Below, piece after piece: positions 13,200 to 25,760 of a stretch of DNA of 64,000 nucleotides. The notes below the pieces were generated by a model that saw only the letters and a list, made by a program, of their open reading frames with translations, did not search any database and had not been told where the DNA came from. The position numbers and the translations under genes were made by a program. How positions within the stretch are numbered: the stretch's first letter is position 1; every line of letters begins with the position of its first letter. This DNA is from Epiperipatus broadwayi (taxonomy: Eukaryota; Onychophora; Udeonychophora; Euonychophora; Peripatidae), in contig JAQFVV010012506.1 in assembly GCA_028023455.1 (NCBI GenBank), positions 3,278,714 through 3,342,713 of the forward strand. The letters run 5' to 3'.

Positions 13200-15580
13200 A
13201 AAGACGCATTCTTTTCAACAGTCTTGTCCTTTTTCTAAAATTGAGAGTTCAGCATCTTTACTTGACAAAACATAAGCATGGAAATACACATTTTCCAGCC
13301 TTTCAACCATTATGGTAGGGTTAATTCTTTGACTATCAATCACACAAAATGGCCACACCTAACCTTGACCAGAGCCATCTTAGTGGCTTATGTATAGTGA
13401 CTTTCTGAACAGACCATGAAGGAAGTCCTCTAGTTCTGAAGCAAAAACTATATTCTGGGAACACTACCAACTCCCAGGTATTATTATAGATTCATTTGGG
13501 TGAGACTATGTAATCGCTTTTCTTGATAGCCCTGATCTTGCATAAAAGTTTATTGTGTAAATTACTGTTACTCTTCCCAAATAAAAGATAGTATCTCATT
13601 GTCTAGACTATATAATTCATCATGATTGACAGTCTAATTTTTCCTAAGACTCCAGTTTGTAGGCATTCATTAAGGTTAAAAATCATTTGTTTATAGGTTG
13701 TTATCCAACCATTGAGTATTGCTCTGCATTTATTTAATACCACATAACCAAAGGATGCTGCATTGATTTATTTTCTCAATTGCACAACTGGCAAACTGAA
13801 TTTAGTTTGACAAGTCCTCCCCTCATGACTAAAAATTCACTGATGAGGAGTGCAGTCAAGTTTACTTTTATAATAAAATCCAGATATTTTCCCTTCCACA
13901 TCCAGAATTTGAATTTTCTAATTAACAGATCATTCAAAAGTCCCAAGAAGCCCTGATGAGCAGCTATGGTAGGGTAAACCAATTGGTGTACATTCCAGTA
14001 TTTCAATTTAGCCAACAACAATCCACTTTCAATTCCCATCCCCTTAACCAATGCAACAAGCATCTCCAGGCAAGCCAGTGGTTTTACAGGCAGGAGTCTA
14101 TCCATAGGCAGTGGTGAGTATGTGGGGGGAGGGGATTAAGAAATAAAAAACAGCTGATGTAAACCACTCTTTTAGCTCAACCAAAATATTATGGGCCTTC
14201 TGATACAGAAAGGTTTAAATAGAGTGAAGGGCAAACTCATCAACTTTTCTGGGTTGGCACATCCTTTTGTGGCTTATTGTGACAACTTTTTTCTTCCAGA
14301 GCAGTTAAGAGCAAAGAGAGTTATCATTCTTCTGAAAACCTTTAGTTATCACTATTACCTGCATAAAATAATTTTTATCTTTGGGAAGGCTAGAATATTA
14401 ATTAATGCTAGTTTTTCCACCAATGATAGGTAAATCCCTAAAACTGAATCGATTGTGCTTTTGACCACCTTTTTTGAGCGTGAATTCTCATATCTCTTGT
14501 AGAAAGCATAAGGGGAAAACCAAGAAACTTCTTCAAAATGGCCAGAAAATTTAGATAAAATCTTCCCAGTTAATAACTGTCATGCCACAGACTTGTCTCA
14601 GTTAAAACAGGTCATAGTTCTCAAGACCAGGAATATATTTCTCCAATGGAAAAAACACCATAATGTCATCGATATATGCAAGACACTTGGTGAAACACTT
14701 GACTACCCTTCCCTGGTTTGGAATATGAATACCCAGAAGGTTCTTCTTAAGTCTAACCAGTAGTGGATTGATGAACACTGTGAACAAAAGAGTACTGAGT
14801 GGGGAGCCCTGCCAAAGTGATGAAAATCTCTGTTACTAAAAAGATTTTCAATTATGGAAAGATGAGCTTGGAGACCATATAACACTTAAGTACCTCAATG
14901 AGCAGATCAATCATCACAAAGTCAAACTCTGCCCTGATGTGTAGTTGGACAGCAATTGGCCTGACACCTCTATGATGCCTCACATGCTCAAGTACAATCT
15001 TGATCAGACGGCATTGGTAACAGATAGCCCTTTTTTGCAAACTGTGCAGTAGACAAGTTTTGACATTGTATTTTTGTATGTGGTCTTTAAGAATTGATCA
15101 ACAATCTTGATGATCAGGGGTATCATAGAAATCAGCCAAAGACTAAAGAGCTCAGAGGATGAACCTTCTTTTTTTAAAAAGGGTACTAGTGAGACCAGGT
15201 ATAGACCCTCAACTGACCTATGACTGCCAAGATGATTGGCACAACAAAATAACTCAGGTGTAGTAGGAAGAACTTGGGAATTGCATGTGGACCAGGAAGA
15301 GCCCCCTCCAGCAATGATCTAAGCTTTTCAAGGATATCTTGATTAGTGATTCAATGATCTGATGAGCAATCCACCCAGCATTCAGCTCTACTAAGCTCTA
15401 CTAATAGCCATCCTTTGACTCTGCAACTTGGAGATAAAGTAACTGCAGATTACCAGGATCATAGAATCCCCAATATAAGACTGCCCACCAAGGACAATTG
15501 ATGAGGAGGGAATCTGTTTCCTTCTTCTTCCCAGCACCCACCTCAAATAACTCACTCTGTTATGTTTATAAATAATTTAT
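13200..15580 (-). pseudogene. Non-LTR retrotransposon ORF2 with RT domain, L1/Tx1-like (decayed)
   Basis: On the minus strand, broken frames follow the order expected of a LINE ORF2. An N-terminal RT part lies near 15400-15050. Next comes FDFVMIDLLIEVLKCY near 14890-14945, then a finger/palm block with PLLVRLKKNLLGIHIPN near 14710-14765, which directly precedes CLAYIDDIMVF near 14655-14690. That last piece is the RT catalytic box, with the usual A/F-x-D-D read as YIDD. The C-terminal part runs through 13776-14105 and on to about 13200, including SLDNEILSFIW near 13570-13605. The block is noticeably GC-richer than its surroundings. Frameshifts and stops are frequent, so it is dead. L1/Tx1-like placement rests on the motif spacing and the C-terminal FxW block and is inference. 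Confidence 0.75.
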
Positions 15581-15589
15581 TATATAAAC

Positions 15590-16655
15590 ACTGGTACAAG
15601 TAAATGTGATTCTAATATTATATTTATTAATGAAACATAGAAATAAATATACACTTGGATATTTACACTACATTTACAATGACTATATTCAACATGCTAT
15701 CATTAGTGATGTATGTCTTATAGGTCTCCTACCACTTCCAGCTGTACTATAATATCCTGCTTTATGAATGGCTATGGTGACATTTCCAGTTGTTTTTTAT
15801 AATTGCCTCATGTTGGCATTTGGTTTTAAAAGCATACAGTCCTGAACATGGAAACCAACTAAAGTAGATTCTGTCTTTCAGCTCTTAACAATAGTTCTCT
15901 GGGAAATATGGATTCTGCATTTCAGCTTTGTGACAGTAGTTTTATGAACATACCTTCAAAAAATTTGACTATTTACTTCAGATTCCCAATTATAATGGAA
16001 GCATTCAAATTCAGTATCATCATGCATTCATCCACTTTTGTCATTGCCTATGCATTATCTATTTTTATGCATTGTTGTAAGTGATGAATGTCAATCTGAC
16101 CTAGATAAGACAGGATATGAACGAGTTCATTATTTAAAGGCAAGGTCAGAATATGACAATTATAAATATATCATTCTAATTTTGACACAAATAAATCTTA
16201 CTTGCATGAATTGACAAATTCAAATTATCAAATTTACAAAAATATACACATAATGTATGTAACACACACATATATAAGCATACAGACATGCTTGTATAAT
16301 AAAGTAAAAGATTCCAACATTAATAAACCAAGAAATATTAATCCTGTAGGGATTAATTTTAGATATATGTGTATGCATATAAGTGTACAGCTTTATGCAT
16401 TATGATATCACAATAATATTTCATTCATTAAATCCATATACCAATGTTATTCAAACTTATTTTATATTAACAAAATATACATTATTAAGTGATAAACTTA
16501 TATAGAACAATATAAAACAAAGTAATAATTTTAACGTAATTTTACCTTACAAATCCAGTTATTGTATTCTTATTTTCAGACATTTTTTGTATTCTTACTT
16601 TCAGACATTTTTTAAAATGTAAACAAATATAAAAAACATGATACTTGTGAGTTTT
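15590..16655. other. AT-rich non-coding stretch, no gene seen
   Basis: No domain-bearing frame. Near 16563-16612 a ~25-bp segment (TATTCTTAYTTTCAGACATT) is duplicated in tandem. Confidence 0.5.
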
Positions 16656-16659
16656 CAAG

Positions 16660-17619
16660 TACACCTGGGTCTCTTTTTATGCAGACTTATTTAACATGAT
16701 TTTGAAGTTACGCAATTCATGTTTCACCGGAAGTCGATCTCTGATAATGCGCTATTACTTTAAATAATAAATTTTGTGCACTTACATTATATTGAAAGTA
16801 ATAGCACATTATTGGAATTCGACTTTCATCTTAATAATTTCAATATTTTCAGTGCTTTATAATAGTAAGATTTTATGCAATAATGAAATTAAAATCATGA
16901 TTTCCACATTTTATGTATACACACATTAAATTTTACAAGATTATAATGTAAATTTGTTCAAACATTGTGCGTGTTAATTTTGCATTTTAAATCACATTTT
17001 GTTTTTGCTTTTTAAAAAAGAACGTAATCAATTATTATTTTCTTATTAATGACACTAATCATTAACGTGCTCTTAAATTCCAAGAGCTAAATGGTTGTAT
17101 GTCTGGATATCGCGAGCTTCATAAACAATTAATAAAATCATCATCTCAAAGATTAATTACTAATTAAGTTGTCACCAGAAAATCATTAACACAACATGAG
17201 AGTGAAGTTGGTGCTATTTCCTCTTGAGAAGAATCTGATTTTTTTACCAGTTTGCAAATGAACTTGTTTATTGATAATAATTAAAACGTGTATAAAAAAT
17301 GTAAATTACTGTACTGTAAATTATGCATAAAAATATATTATTTTGAATAAAATTAAATATTATAGTTAAAAAAAGTTTGTCTTGTATCAATTTTTTTCAA
17401 ATTTGAAATTTTTTATTAGTCATATTTTATTTCTTAATTTTTTTTTTTGCACGAATTTTAAAGTAATTTTACGTTGGTGCTTTGCTTTTACATGAATTTT
17501 GAAAAATCACAGATCGCATCCCCCCTTTTTCAATGTAAGTTACGTCTATTTTTACATGATTTCATTTGCGCGTCTTTTCTAAGGAACCTATCTATCGCGT
17601 AAAACGAGACCCAGGTGTA
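16660..17619. mobile_element. Non-autonomous TIR element, about 960 bp
   Basis: The left end TACACCTGGGTCTC (16660-16673) is matched in inverse by GAGACCCAGGTGTA at 17606-17619, and the similarity continues a few bases further in. Both ends can be read as flanked by TA, which would fit a TA target-site duplication, but the local AT bias makes this weak. The interior has no transposase frame. It contains a nested inverted repeat at 16731-16826. It ends only about 80 bp before the Penelope-like element. Confidence 0.65.
16731..16826. repeat. Nested imperfect palindrome inside the TIR element
   Basis: The arm AAGTCGATCTCTGATAATGC (continuing to 16763) is mirrored by 16793-16826, which reads GTGCTATTACTTTCAA and AATTCGACTT in inverse. 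The arms are about 33 bp with several mismatches, and the loop is about 30 bp. Confidence 0.7.
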
Positions 17620-17703
17620 TACCAAAATGACAGCCTATATTTTTGATAAATCTAGTTCAGGGACCCTTAAAAATATTTACAAAAAAATGCCTGCTAGGAA
17701 ACT

Positions 17704-19620
17704 TTGTATTTAATATTTACATTTTTATTTTTTATTCTGGTTGAAAAACAGGAAGTTGACATTTTTTCAATGGAAAAAACTTTAAACATCAATCTTATCA
17801 ACAAGACTCTGCCCCCTGATGCAAGAGCTATGCTTGAACTAGAACCGAGATTTGTCAGTGGCCAATGGAATCAGCCAACAATGAAATTGATAGCCAATGT
17901 TAATGCAGACCTATTAAACAACCCTAATAAGGATAAATTAATTACCCAGTTCATCAAGGTTATCTGTCACAAATCAAACAATGCAGCTAATTATGATTGG
18001 AAGTTGAAAATTAATAGCACAAAAAAATTTCTTTTGGTTAAGTCTATAACTTGTCTTAAAGAAAACATGCTGATAAAGAAAAGAAAATTTAATGACAATT
18101 TACAAATAAACAAATTAAAATACAATGGCCTCTCCAACTTTAATAAACTCAATAAAGACAAATTCATTTCTCACTTGCTCCATAAACACTATAACAAAGC
18201 TTTTACCAAAGTAGAATACTGTAGAATATATTCTTCCTCTTCTATCCTACCTAGAATGTTTATTAATGTTAACCTACACAAATCAAATTCTCTACTTAAG
18301 CTTAAGGTCTTATATCATCAAGTCTTCTTTTAACTTCATTTCTCACATTAAACATTGCAAGCTAAAATCAGAATACAAAATTGCTTCTTTAGTCATTAGT
18401 GAATCATATGGCACCACTAATTGAAAACATTCTATTAATATTGTTAAAGTCAAACTCATAAAAATCAATTACCTGCAGACACACATCATCTTTATTTCTG
18501 ATTTTCTTATCTGGCTCAATGACAATTTTATCACCACATTCAATGGCCAATATTTTCACATGACAGATAGTTGACCCATGGAATTAATGCTCAGTGGAAT
18601 TCTTTCCAGCATTAACTTAAACCACTTTGAAATTAAACTCCTTCCTTAATACTTCAGTAATACTTCCAACCTTATTTATACCCACTACATTGATGATGTA
18701 TTTGCCACCAGACCTGAATCATTTATCATCAATATTCAATTGGATTTTTGGGTACATTCCTCTATATCATTCACTATTGTTTGGGAAGACTCACACAATG
18801 AACTTAAATGTATTTGCCACCAGACCTGAATCATTTATCATCAATATTCAATTGGATTTTTGGGTACATTCCTCTATATCATTCATTATTGTTTGGGAAG
18901 ACTCACACAATGAACTTAAATATTTAGACATCTACATACAATGTGATGCAAGAAAACTAAACTACCCTATTTGTATTAAAATTTTGAAAGTCAGAGGCTT
19001 CACACATTTTATAATTATCACTTAAGTAATTTTGAAGCCTCTTGCAAAACTAGTATGGGGCAATATTTAAGTCCTCAATAACATTTGATTCAAATACAGC
19101 CATCTTACAAGAAAAGTACAAGTTTACCAAAAGTTAAATACTAAATTACCCAAACATGACAGACCATGGATTCTCCTTTCATACATTTATTCTTTTACTA
19201 AAAATTTCATTAAAATCTTCTTTCCTTATTTCAAGCTAAGTTTTCATACCCTTCCCCTTCAACTTATAGATTAATTAATAATTCAAAAGACTCTGATTAG
19301 ACTCCTTATGCAGTCTACAAGATCTCATGCCCCCAAACCAGTGCAGTGCCATATACTATAATGAACCCCATGCATTTCTAAGGCACTGTCACTTATATGA
19401 AAGAGCTCTCAATAAGCCCAAATACAATTCCATTTTTTCATGTCCACTGGCCGTATGTTTGAATTGTCTTCTGCTTCCATCACATACATAGAATACCATG
19501 ACTCTAAACATAAAATCAAAGAGCAAGGCTTACAGTTAACAACATCTTTGTTATAAACTGAATGGAAGCATGCTTTTTCTCTCCAAAAATGAATTTTCTA
19601 ATCCACTTTGTATATATTTA
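17704..19620 (+). pseudogene. Penelope-like element: RT and GIY-YIG remnants (decayed)
   Basis: The first frame (17704-18333) has NLINKTLPPDARAMLELEPRF, trimmed here to the core LINKTLPPDARAML, which resembles the N-terminal 'NLS-LTPxE-LLxxGxxF' motif of Penelope ORFs. Downstream, in broken frames, a palm region with FNGQYF and LNHFE near 18540-18630 leads to HYIDDVFATRPESF. Its YIDD catalytic box is at 18686-18697. NELKYLD near 18910-18930 fits the block after motif C. Past 19300, YAVYKISCP and CSAIYYNEP recall a GIY-YIG endonuclease start. A 112-bp tandem duplication (18697-18920) and many stops inactivate it. Penelope assignment rests on motif order; the RT part is firmer than the GIY-YIG part. 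Confidence 0.8.
18697..18920 (+). repeat. Tandem duplication, 112 bp x 2, inside the PLE RT domain
   Basis: Copy 1 (18697-18808) and copy 2 (18809-18920) differ at about one position (CACTATTG versus CATTATTG). The unit begins within the last base of the YIDD codons. Its length is not a multiple of three, so it shifts the frame and duplicates the segment just after the RT catalytic box. The near identity makes it much younger than the decay of the host element. Confidence 0.95.
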
Positions 19621-19639
19621 CATATTTGTCACATACATA

Positions 19640-20480
19640 TTCCCCATGCTCACACAATTCAGTTGCGATGAATATGAGAAGTTAAAACTTCTCAAAAGTG
19701 CTGAGCCAATTAATACTACAATTTTTACTTAGCTTCATCATTGTCATGTTTTAGTGTATATAGACGTATTACTGTTAATTTAAAAAAAAAAAATCATTGT
19801 GAAAAAATTAGTTACAATATTTATAGTTTTTTTTTGGGGGGGGAGGGGCGATTAACTTATTAACAGGAAAATAAAAAAATATATATAAATACAATATTTG
19901 TATTTTATTCATATTGGTGGCATGCAATCATATCGTGACCATTAATACACCCTTTTCGGAGAGCAGGATCCCTTAACTTTGGAAATAGTCCAATGCTTTA
20001 CATTCTGTGAGAGGAAGGTCCCAAATTTTCAAAAAAAAAAATGTTGACAAAATGAAACACACTAAATTTAACCAAAAGTATGACAAGGTTAAAAGTGTCT
20101 TGTCGCTTCCCACATTATAAGTAAAAAAAAAATTGAAATAAAGCTTCTTAATAAAATTTATTGGAATTTGTTTTTTTTTTTAAATTTAACAATTGATTTA
20201 TTAATTTTGTTTTAATTTACCAACTAAAATATCGATAAATTTTAGACCTTTGAAACTGTACATTTATCAAAAAACAAGAGCTGCTATCTTGGTTTACTTG
20301 AAAACTCGTAAGTATTAGAACCACTATCTATTTTTAAAAATCCAACTTGAAAGTTTTTTAAAAATCTATTTTTTGTTTTGTATTTTAACTTAAAGTTTTT
20401 TTTGTTTTTTTTTTTAACTTTTATCATTCCATAGTAAATTTTTAAGAAAGATTTTCTTTGCCAGCTGCTTTAATAAGCTT
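19640..20480. other. AT-rich non-coding stretch with homopolymers
   Basis: Contains a T-run followed by GGGGGGGGAGGGGCG near 19830-19850, the strongest G-run of the window. No coding or RNA gene was recognised. Confidence 0.5.
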
Positions 20481-20485
20481 CAATC

Positions 20486-21065
20486 ATTACATTCAAATAT
20501 CAGCCTTTCAAGCTGATTGAGCACGTGCCTTTTGAGAGTATTAAATAAATGAATACTTTCCTCTTCAATCCAAGATATAGTATTTATTTATGCAGGAATA
20601 AAAAGGATACTCTTATTCCTACAACTCAAATTCTTTTATATGAGCAAATCTGAAGAACTGTTGAGGAGAGCGTGAGTAGAATTCTTACTTTAAATTAATT
20701 ACTTGAAAGGCTGATATTTGAATGTAATATAATTATAAACACGGTGCTAGGTAAAATAATTGCTTATTTACTCAAAATTAAGTTTCAGTAAGAATGACGT
20801 TTAGTAAATTCTAAGCAATTTCACCGATGTCATTCAGTCAAAAAACATCGTAAATAGTAATTTAAAGTGAGAATTATACTCACGCTCTCCTCAACAGTTC
20901 TTCATATTTGCTCATATAAAAAAATTTGAGTTGTAGGAATAAGAGGATCTTTTTTATTCCTGCATAAATACTATATATTGGATTGAAGAGGAAAGTATTC
21001 ATTTATTTAACACTCTCAGAAGGCACGTGCTCAATTAGCTTGAAAGGCTGATATTTGAATGTAAT
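20486..21065. repeat. Large palindrome, about 210-bp arms, 160-bp loop
   Basis: The left arm (20486-20698) and right arm (20858-21065) are inverse copies with a few mismatches. Shared marks include ATTCAAATATCAGCCTTTCA, GAGCACGTGCC, TATTTATGCAGGAATAAAA and GAACTGTTGAGGAGAGCGTG. The ~65-bp outer motif TTGAAAGGCTGATATTTGAA with its continuation to TAATTGCTTATTTA occurs again as a direct copy at 20704-20770 and 21039-21105. The loop therefore carries a third copy of the end. No open frame. A foldback or MITE-type element is likely. Confidence 0.85.
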
Positions 21066-21109
21066 ATAATTGTAAACACTGCGCTAGATAAAATAATTGC
21101 TTATTTAAT

Positions 21110-22555
21110 CTTCAATCATTGTAAAAAAAAATCCATTTTCGTTTAAAAAATTAAGTTAAATTAAAATAAGTGAAACAGATTTATTTTATCTTATAGAACT
21201 ATATTCACAATATATATGCAATTGACAGCATATTTTTTAACTGTGCTTTCCATGCTTATATAAAACAATGTAACTCACGATTTGGACATGTTCATAATAC
21301 AGCATAGGCTGGATATTCATTGTCAGGTCTATAGATAATTACAGTAATGCTAACCATCCTCAATTCAGTTCAGTCTTCATAATTTCATGGACTTCAATCA
21401 GTAAACATATTAGTATATGCAAATGGAGTATGAATCACAAAAATGTCATCCCTTATTTTCTATGTGAGATCAAACTTAACCAACCTGAGACTAGCAATTT
21501 TCTACACTCTCTTTAACCTAATAATTTAATAATAAATCAATTTATCTATATCACTTTTTATAGGTTATACAAATAAATCTAAAACAGTATAATTAAGTAA
21601 ACTATTTTCCATCTTGATTTATAATTTAATTACATCGTCTTGTTTTTCAATTTACATTCATTAAAATTAGTATTTTTTTAATCTTTTAATTGAAACAGAT
21701 TGCAAGATTAATATACAAAAAAAAAAACATTTATTTTACCTTCAAGATCTTAAATGGTATATAAACCATCATCATTACTATGAAATTGTAAAACTTTTAT
21801 ATTAACAACTATTTTTACAATTATTATTTAATCTCACTTACAGTTTCAAATAACAAATCAGATAAAATTTTAACATTTTTAATAAATCCATAAATAAACC
21901 CTGGTATTAAATATCCCATTTTTGAATCTCCTGCAGTGGCTACAATGTAAATTAGTAGCATTCGGACAATAAGTGATATCTCATACTACTACTAAAATAT
22001 GTATTTGTTTTATATCATTATTATTTAAAATTTGACCTTTTATAAGTATTATTTACAATACATGTTAAATTATTTGTATAAAAAAATTAAAAATATATAA
22101 CCAGAAAATGAAATAAAATTACTTTTGTTTAACTGAATTTAGTTGACCATTTTTTATAACGAGTTGACTGCTTTATTATAATCAGTGAATCTAATGAAAT
22201 AAATTGCCATTAGTTGCAACAAAGTTTATTATATTTATTTTAAAAATAAGCAAAATTAGCTGTCACGTGCAAAAAATTGAAATAAAAATTACAATTAAAC
22301 CTAGATCACATGTAGTATGAGATGCATCTAAAACAGAACGGGTGATTTAAATTTAAACTTTATCAGCTAAATACAACTAATTTCATTTTTGAAAAAATAG
22401 AGACATATATAGAAAGACACTGAGAGGGATAACTGTTTAATTTTAAAAATAATGAAATGAAGGCATTTGAAAAATGATAAAAGTATCACATACTGTTTGC
22501 AGCTATTTGTAGGTTAAATAAACTTTTTCACCAAACAAATAATTCTGAATAAATT
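21110..22555. other. AT-rich non-coding stretch, no gene seen
   Basis: No recognisable domain, tRNA or repeat family. Confidence 0.5.
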
Positions 22556-22559
22556 ATTT

Positions 22560-24110
22560 AATTCACTAGTCAGATTCGTAAAGTCTTATTTTAACAAAAG
22601 GGGCAAATGTATGAGCTTTGCCACAACCTACCCTACAAGTATCAAAATCCAACTTTATCTAGATGAATTTCTACTTAAGAACAACCAATTATGAAATTAC
22701 ATAATAAAGTTATTAATGTAAACTTGGATCGTGTTGTGATGGATAACTGGGCAGTGGTTGCAGAAGTAAGTCTTAAATTATCAAAATTAAAAATAACTGC
22801 ATGACATTAGCAATCATGGAATACATCTTCTCTTCACTCAAGAAACACAGTTAAAAAAATTTAATTAACATTGAGAGTCAAAAATGGACATTTTCCACAA
22901 AATATTTTAACAGTTCAACATTTATATAATTGTATTTCAAGAGGCTTATCATTTTAATAATGTACATCTTAAAATTCATAGATTTACCTTAAATTGATAT
23001 AAGGCCTCTAAACATGGTATGGATACTTTTACTTCAAATCAACTTATAAAGTAATCTAATTATATTGAAAAAAAACTAAATGATTTTGCAATTATCGTTT
23101 GGGTAGATAATTTTTATGTACACAACATTTACAAACCTCCCAACGTAAATTGGCTTGACCAACCCTAAACTTTCATATCCTTCTACACTTTCTGTATTTA
23201 TGGGAGATTCCAATTCTCATAGTAGTCTTTGAAGATAAGTAAATAATAATCAAGCAGATAAACTTTCAAAATAGATGAATTTAAACAACTTACACTTATT
23301 TATTGATGCCAAACAATTAGAAAACATTCCATTCATGCAGATGAATAATAGAAGCAACTGTCCACCTATATCTGCTGAACTACTGATATTAAAATGTATC
23401 CAATATAAACCAAATCTTACTCCTTTTGGAATGCATGTGCTTATAGTTGAAACTTATCTTGCTCCAAAATAGAATTTAAAGACACTAACTGAAGCCAAAT
23501 TACTGAGTATCATAAACACCATATTACTAGAATTTTTCCATTTTTCTCTGGCTATGAAACATTTCATAAATTCATAGCAGTCATCTCTTGATATCAAAAG
23601 CAATTTATTCCAGGTTAGTATAAAAGTAGAAATAAACTTAATAGTCACATTTTATCAATCAATAACATGGAAATTACTAAAAAACTTATAAAATCACTAT
23701 ATGATGTTAAGGAAAAGTAGGAAAAGACTATAGAAAATCAAAACTTTACAAAATTTGATCGTAAAATCTTGTTTGTTTTATATAAGCTTGGCGGGTGTAG
23801 AGTACATGTAAAAGAACCATTATTGTCACTGATAATTAAATTGTCATTCTTCTTATATTAGATTTCTAAATCTAAGATTGAGACTATGGTTCTTCTATAT
23901 CAATCAAAAAACACTACTAGATATTACTGAGTTTTCACTTGCTCTGAATTATCTTAAATCAGGAAAGGTCCCATTAGCAGATAACATACATCCAGAGATT
24001 TTAAAAAGCATGGGACCTAAACTCAAAATATCTTTCATAAAACTATTCTGTAATATTATTCTTATAAAAACTCAAACATTTGATACAAAAGCAAAACTAT
24101 AGCAGTCTTC
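22560..24110 (+). pseudogene. Non-LTR retrotransposon, endonuclease and RT N-terminus (decayed)
   Basis: Broken plus-strand frames carry two diagnostic blocks. VHNIYKPPNVNW (near 23118-23155) and FMGDSNSHSSL (23198-23230) match the YxPP and GDFN(S/A)H motifs of APE-type endonucleases in jockey/I-group LINEs. LLIDAKQ-type sequence in the frame 23275-23472 (LHLFIDAKQLENIPF) continues the endonuclease. The frame 23878-24102 has EFSLALNYLKSGK and ADNIHPEILKSMG, the standard start of a non-LTR RT domain (usually K-G-K-A-P-G-x-D-x-I/L-x-x-E). The remaining RT is absent after about 24110, so the copy is truncated as well as mutated. It is a different clade from the LINEs at 4.1 and 13.2 kb. Confidence 0.85.
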
Positions 24111-24119
24111 TAGATTAAA

Positions 24120-25485
24120 ACATGAATGTTTTTCAAGTTTATATTGTCAAGCTTCAAATCATGTCATATATCATAAAAACAGATAGACTACTTTTGTACT
24201 ATTGGGTTTGTGTGTGTGTGCGCGCGCACGCTTGTTTGTAAGTATTGTATATTATTGTGTACGATATGAAAATTATTTAATTCGATTTTAGATTTATTTA
24301 AAATTTAAAATAATCATTTTTTGTTTTACATCAATTATTTCAAATTATATATATAAAAGGCAACATTATGGTTAAATTTTATCATTGAAATCTGATCATT
24401 TAAAGAATATATTTATTTAAATCTGAAGTATAAAGCCTGAGATACAAATTGATATTTTTATTAACCCTTTGTTACTTTTTATTATATTTTTATTGTGATA
24501 GTTTATTCTTCTATAAAAGAGTAGTTTAGTCTCTTTTTTTTTGCTTTTAGAAATTTCAGCAATATGAATCAAACATATAAATCCAAGGTTTCAACTAAAT
24601 TTAATTGTGTAATAACTAATCGATTTCAGAGTGCAGAATACATTACTTTATTGACTTTTCTTTTGTTTTTTAATAGATATATATTGTAATGGAAAGTATA
24701 TTCCATTTGTAATTTATCTCAGATCTTGGCTTATTTTCAGCAAAGTTCCGAATTGGGAAGCCAATTGTAATGGACCAGATATATTTTAAGATTTTAAATA
24801 AATTTATTGGAGTTTAATTAATCATAGTGCTACACTGTGGAGCCAATTATAAAGAAAAACTTTACAACCACTAACCAATCAATCGAGCTAACATGTTGTA
24901 ATAGTATACCTTGCAACCATCAATCGATCAATCAAGTTACACATTGCAAGGTGTCAATTGTAATGAAAATTGTACCTATAAAAGAAAATAAACTAGCCCA
25001 AACATTGGATGGGTTTAATCATTGATTACAATTACAATATTGCCTATCCAACTAGTTTTACATAAATATGCTTGGATACCAAAGAGCAATTGCAAAAGAC
25101 ATTAAATGATTTACTTTCAGGGTTAAATTGATCAGTGATTTAATTATCCACCAAAATGTAAATAGGAAACAAAGGAAATTTTATTGAATCCAACCTATAT
25201 TTTCAAATAGGATTATATGTAAAACAATATAATGATTAGTGGTGGCTTAGATAAATAATTATAAAATTAAATATTAGCAAAACACAAATATTATCATTTA
25301 AGTAAAAGTAATTCTCAAGCATTACCTACAGACCTTTGTACTGAAAAGAGAAAAATAAAGAAATTTCAAATAAATCACAAAGTCATTTCATATAAAACAA
25401 ATGGTATATACTTTATTTTAATTGTGGTTTAATTTTTTTTTCAATTGGCAATAATTATATTAAACTCATACAATATTGGTTTACC
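24120..25485. other. AT-rich non-coding stretch with GT/GC alternating run
   Basis: Holds an alternating purine-pyrimidine run, (TG)n passing into (CG)n, at 24209-24232. Around 24836-24960 two loosely repeated blocks rich in CAATCAATCGA occur. No gene recognised. Confidence 0.5.
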
Positions 25486-25494
25486 TGCATTTTT

Positions 25495-25760
25495 AATTGG
25501 ACTATTTCCATCATCTAATATGTGTATTGAATGGCTTTAGAAAAACTTAACTTTATTTAAATATTCCAAATACATTCAACTGTTAGTAATAACACATCAA
25601 ACAGGTAAATAAATGCACGTTTCGAGAGGTATTATTCACCTCTCTTATTCAGGTGTTGCTGGCCTGACCAATGACAGTACTAGCATGGGATTCGAACCTG
25701 GACCCTTAGATTTTAAGTATTGACTCTTAAGGTGAGCCATTCTGCCAAATATAACTAGAA
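25495..25760 (-). repeat. tRNA-derived SINE, minus-strand copy
   Basis: On the minus strand the head has AGAATGGCTCACCTTAAG and a good B box GGTTCGAATCCC (plus-strand 25687-25698). It continues with CATGCTAGTACTGTCATTGG, GAGAGGTGAATAATACCTCT (itself a short hairpin) and the tail ATTAGATGATGGAAATAGTC. It aligns throughout with the SINE at 7116-7410. It is the best-preserved member of the family in the window. Confidence 0.88.

Noticed and set aside
13848-13870. CTGATGAGGAG resembling a hammerhead core
   Set aside because: No GAAAC at the required distance; the site is inside LINE coding sequence.
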